This document shows, one piece after another, positions 62,644-64,000 of a stretch of 64,000 nucleotides of DNA. Numbering within the stretch: the first letter of the stretch is position 1; the number at the start of each line of letters is the position of its first letter. Both the position numbers and the translations under genes were made by a program. The notes below the pieces were generated by a model, which was not told where the DNA came from, did not search any database, and saw only the letters and a list, made by a program, of their open reading frames with translations. The stretch lies in the NCBI GenBank assembly GCA_019419995.1, contig JAHZHZ010000001.1:164626-228625 (forward strand), written 5' to 3'. The DNA is from Clostridiales bacterium. GTDB lineage: Bacteria > Bacillota > Clostridia > Christensenellales > Aristaeellaceae.

Positions 62644-63443
62644 TTCAAAGTAACCATTACTAGTTCAGGTGGGTTATAAAAGCGGGGGGATTCTTCCATA
62701 TCGCCCAGACCGCTACTGACGATCAGCGTGGCGGCATACTCGTTGTATTCACCGTAGACATACTTTTCCATTCCCAATAATTCCAGCGGTGAGCCGATCA
62801 AGGGTAAGCGTACGACGCCACCGTGGGTGTGCCCGGAGAGTACGAGATCGTAGTCCAAAGAGGCCAATTGATCGAAACAGGCCGGATCGTGATAGAGCAT
62901 AATATTGATGCGACTTTCATCGGCGGGAGGAACTTTGCCCAGTAGATTGCGCTGATCCACAAAGGGAAAGCCACTGACCAAGGGGGAATCCTCTCCTTCA
63001 TCCAGGGCAAACGAGACCTGTTTATAACCGTCCAGAACCGTAACGCCATGGCTTTGCAGTAGGGCTATGAACGTATCATAAAGCGGAGATTCCTGTTCAT
63101 TGTTGCCATCCACGTACGCGATGCGCATTCCTGCCAAACCATTGAGCAATTCGTCTACAGGGGAAAAATCGAGGTCATCCCCACAGATCACATCCCCGGT
63201 GAGGCAAATCAGGTCAGGGGAAGTGCTTTTAATTGCGTCCAGAAGCTGTTGCTGTCCGTTGCCGAAGCGCTTGTTGTGGAGGTCGCTGATTACGGCAATG
63301 CGATAGCCGTCCAAGCGTTGGGGAAGTTCGGTGCTTGAGAAGGTATATTCGGTAAGTTTCATGGGCCGAGTCAGACCTACAGCAGTGAAGACAGTAATTG
63401 AAACCAACAAAATTAGGAGTACGAGCAAGCCCTTTTTTTTCAT
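62628..63443 (-). CDS. Membrane-anchored metallophosphoesterase (YkuE-like)
   Basis: A 271-residue calcineurin-like phosphoesterase with an N-terminal hydrophobic helix (residues 5-25), so it acts at the outer face of the membrane. ISDLHNKRFG, TGDVI, GNNEQ and LSGHTHGG supply the dimetal site. The usual GNHE is GNNE here, so the histidine of the third motif is replaced. Closest by pattern are YkuE/YaeI phosphodiesterases. It interrupts the polysaccharide locus on the opposite strand. GGAAAGGAACG precedes the ATG. Confidence 0.85.
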   Translation of the reverse strand: MKKKGLLVLLILLVSITVFTAVGLTRPMKLTEYTFSSTELPQRLDGYRIAVISDLHNKRFGNGQQQLLDAIKSTSPDLICLTGDVICGDDLDFSPVDELLNGLAGMRIAYVDGNNEQESPLYDTFIALLQSHGVTVLDGYKQVSFALDEGEDSPLVSGFPFVDQRNLLGKVPPADESRINIMLYHDPACFDQLASLDYDLVLSGHTHGGVVRLPLIGSPLELLGMEKYVYGEYNEYAATLIVSSGLGDMEESPRFYNPPELVMVTLKRSAD

Positions 63444-63518
63444 TGTGTTCGTTCCTTTCCCGTATTCTGTTGTCTATTTTAAGCAAGAGACTATGTAAAG
63501 TCAAGGTGGGGAAAAAGT

Positions 63519-64000
63519 ATGGTTCAGGAAATGGAAAATAAATATAAGCGGCGCTACAGGATTTTGTGTGTCTGCGAAGCGCTGGGCGGGGGCATCTTTT
63601 CTTATCTTACTGAACTTCTCAATCTGCTCAGCGAGGATTTTGACATCACCCTCGCCTATGCAAATCGATTTGAAACGCCCAGTGATATCGAGCGGTACGT
63701 AGATCCCCGTATCCGGTTGATTCTGATGGAAAAGAGCCGAAGGAGCGCCAGCGTGATGATGTATCCTGAGGCAGCGCTAGAGTTCAGGCGCATTGTAAAA
63801 CAAATCCAGCCGGATGTTGTCCATTTGCATTCCTCAATTTCTGGAGTGTTGGGCAGAGCCTTTCTCAATACAAAGAGGATTCCTACGATCTATACGCCGC
63901 ATTTTTACTCCTTTCTCTTGCCTGGGCTTTCTCCGTTAAAGCGCTTGGCCTTTTATATGGTGGAGAAAATTCTGGCGCAAACAGCAGCAGTAACCATCGG
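63519..64000 (+). CDS. Glycosyltransferase, GT4-like, N-terminal part (cut by the window end)
   Basis: 160 visible codons of a GT-B fold glycosyltransferase: RILCVCEALGGGIFSYLTELL with the glycine-rich acceptor loop, PDVVHLHSSISGVLGR, and IPTIYTPHFYSFLLPG. It probably adds a sugar during exopolysaccharide synthesis, as expected next to kinase and Wzz genes. ATG 63519 lies behind AAGGTGGGG with an 8-base spacer. The frame is open to the end of the window. Confidence 0.85.
   Translation, partial: MVQEMENKYKRRYRILCVCEALGGGIFSYLTELLNLLSEDFDITLAYANRFETPSDIERYVDPRIRLILMEKSRRSASVMMYPEAALEFRRIVKQIQPDVVHLHSSISGVLGRAFLNTKRIPTIYTPHFYSFLLPGLSPLKRLAFYMVEKILAQTAAVTI

Overview
The window comes from a bacterium of the Bacillota, most likely class Clostridia (an uncultured gut-type lineage is plausible, but species cannot be read from this sequence). 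The basis is: strong AGGAGG-type ribosome sites, many TTGACA-17-TATAAT-type promoters, short T-tailed terminators, signal peptides of the MKKLLSLMLALCLALS...AEE type without lipobox, and Gram-positive families (TrkA/TrkH, FprA, CpsD-type kinase, YkuE-like phosphoesterase). Base composition is close to 50% GC, with AT-rich regulatory gaps.

Layout. 1-6.8 kb, minus strand: end of a flavodiiron protein gene, the trkA-trkH potassium uptake operon, and an FGGY kinase-phosphohexomutase operon with a well-placed operator. 6.9-9.1 kb, plus strand: a PAP2 phosphatase and a hybrid regulator. 9.4-20.4 kb, minus strand: an eleven-gene sugar-acid or polyol catabolic operon (three SDR dehydrogenases, an RbsABC-type importer, cyclase-family hydrolase, DapA-type aldolase, DgoK-type kinase, hydroxyacid dehydrogenase, enolase-superfamily dehydratase). 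A divergent RpiR-type regulator gene (20.7 kb) overlaps a fourth SDR. 22.6-33.4 kb: a GntR regulator and a large plus-strand cluster (aldo/keto reductase, MFS carrier, MtaA-like URO-D family protein, LivHMGF importer with its binding protein, iron alcohol dehydrogenase, SDR). Two promoters in this cluster carry related AT-rich palindromes just after the -10 box.

34-42 kb: a DUF3786 protein, a two-component system next to a decayed MFS transporter gene, a glycerate 2-kinase, and a sugar ABC importer lacking its own ATPase. 42-53 kb: a cell-wall hydrolase-like protein, an XRE regulator, a secreted M28 peptidase preceded by a long structured leader with its own promoter and terminator, a second two-component system with two exported accessory proteins, two broken genes facing away from each other (amidohydrolase and TetR), and a tRNA-Ala. 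53-59.3 kb: an exported repeat protein, DUF2461, a second phosphohexomutase and transketolase. 60-64 kb: the start of an exopolysaccharide locus (CpsD-like kinase, exported protein, Wzz-like chain-length protein, and, after a divergent phosphoesterase, a glycosyltransferase cut by the window end).

Together the genes describe a heterotroph that imports several carbohydrates or carbohydrate acids through separately regulated ABC systems and feeds them, through dehydrogenases, a dehydratase, kinases and an aldolase, to glycerate/pyruvate and pentose-phosphate metabolism (glycerate kinase, transketolase). No mobile element, CRISPR array or rRNA gene was seen.
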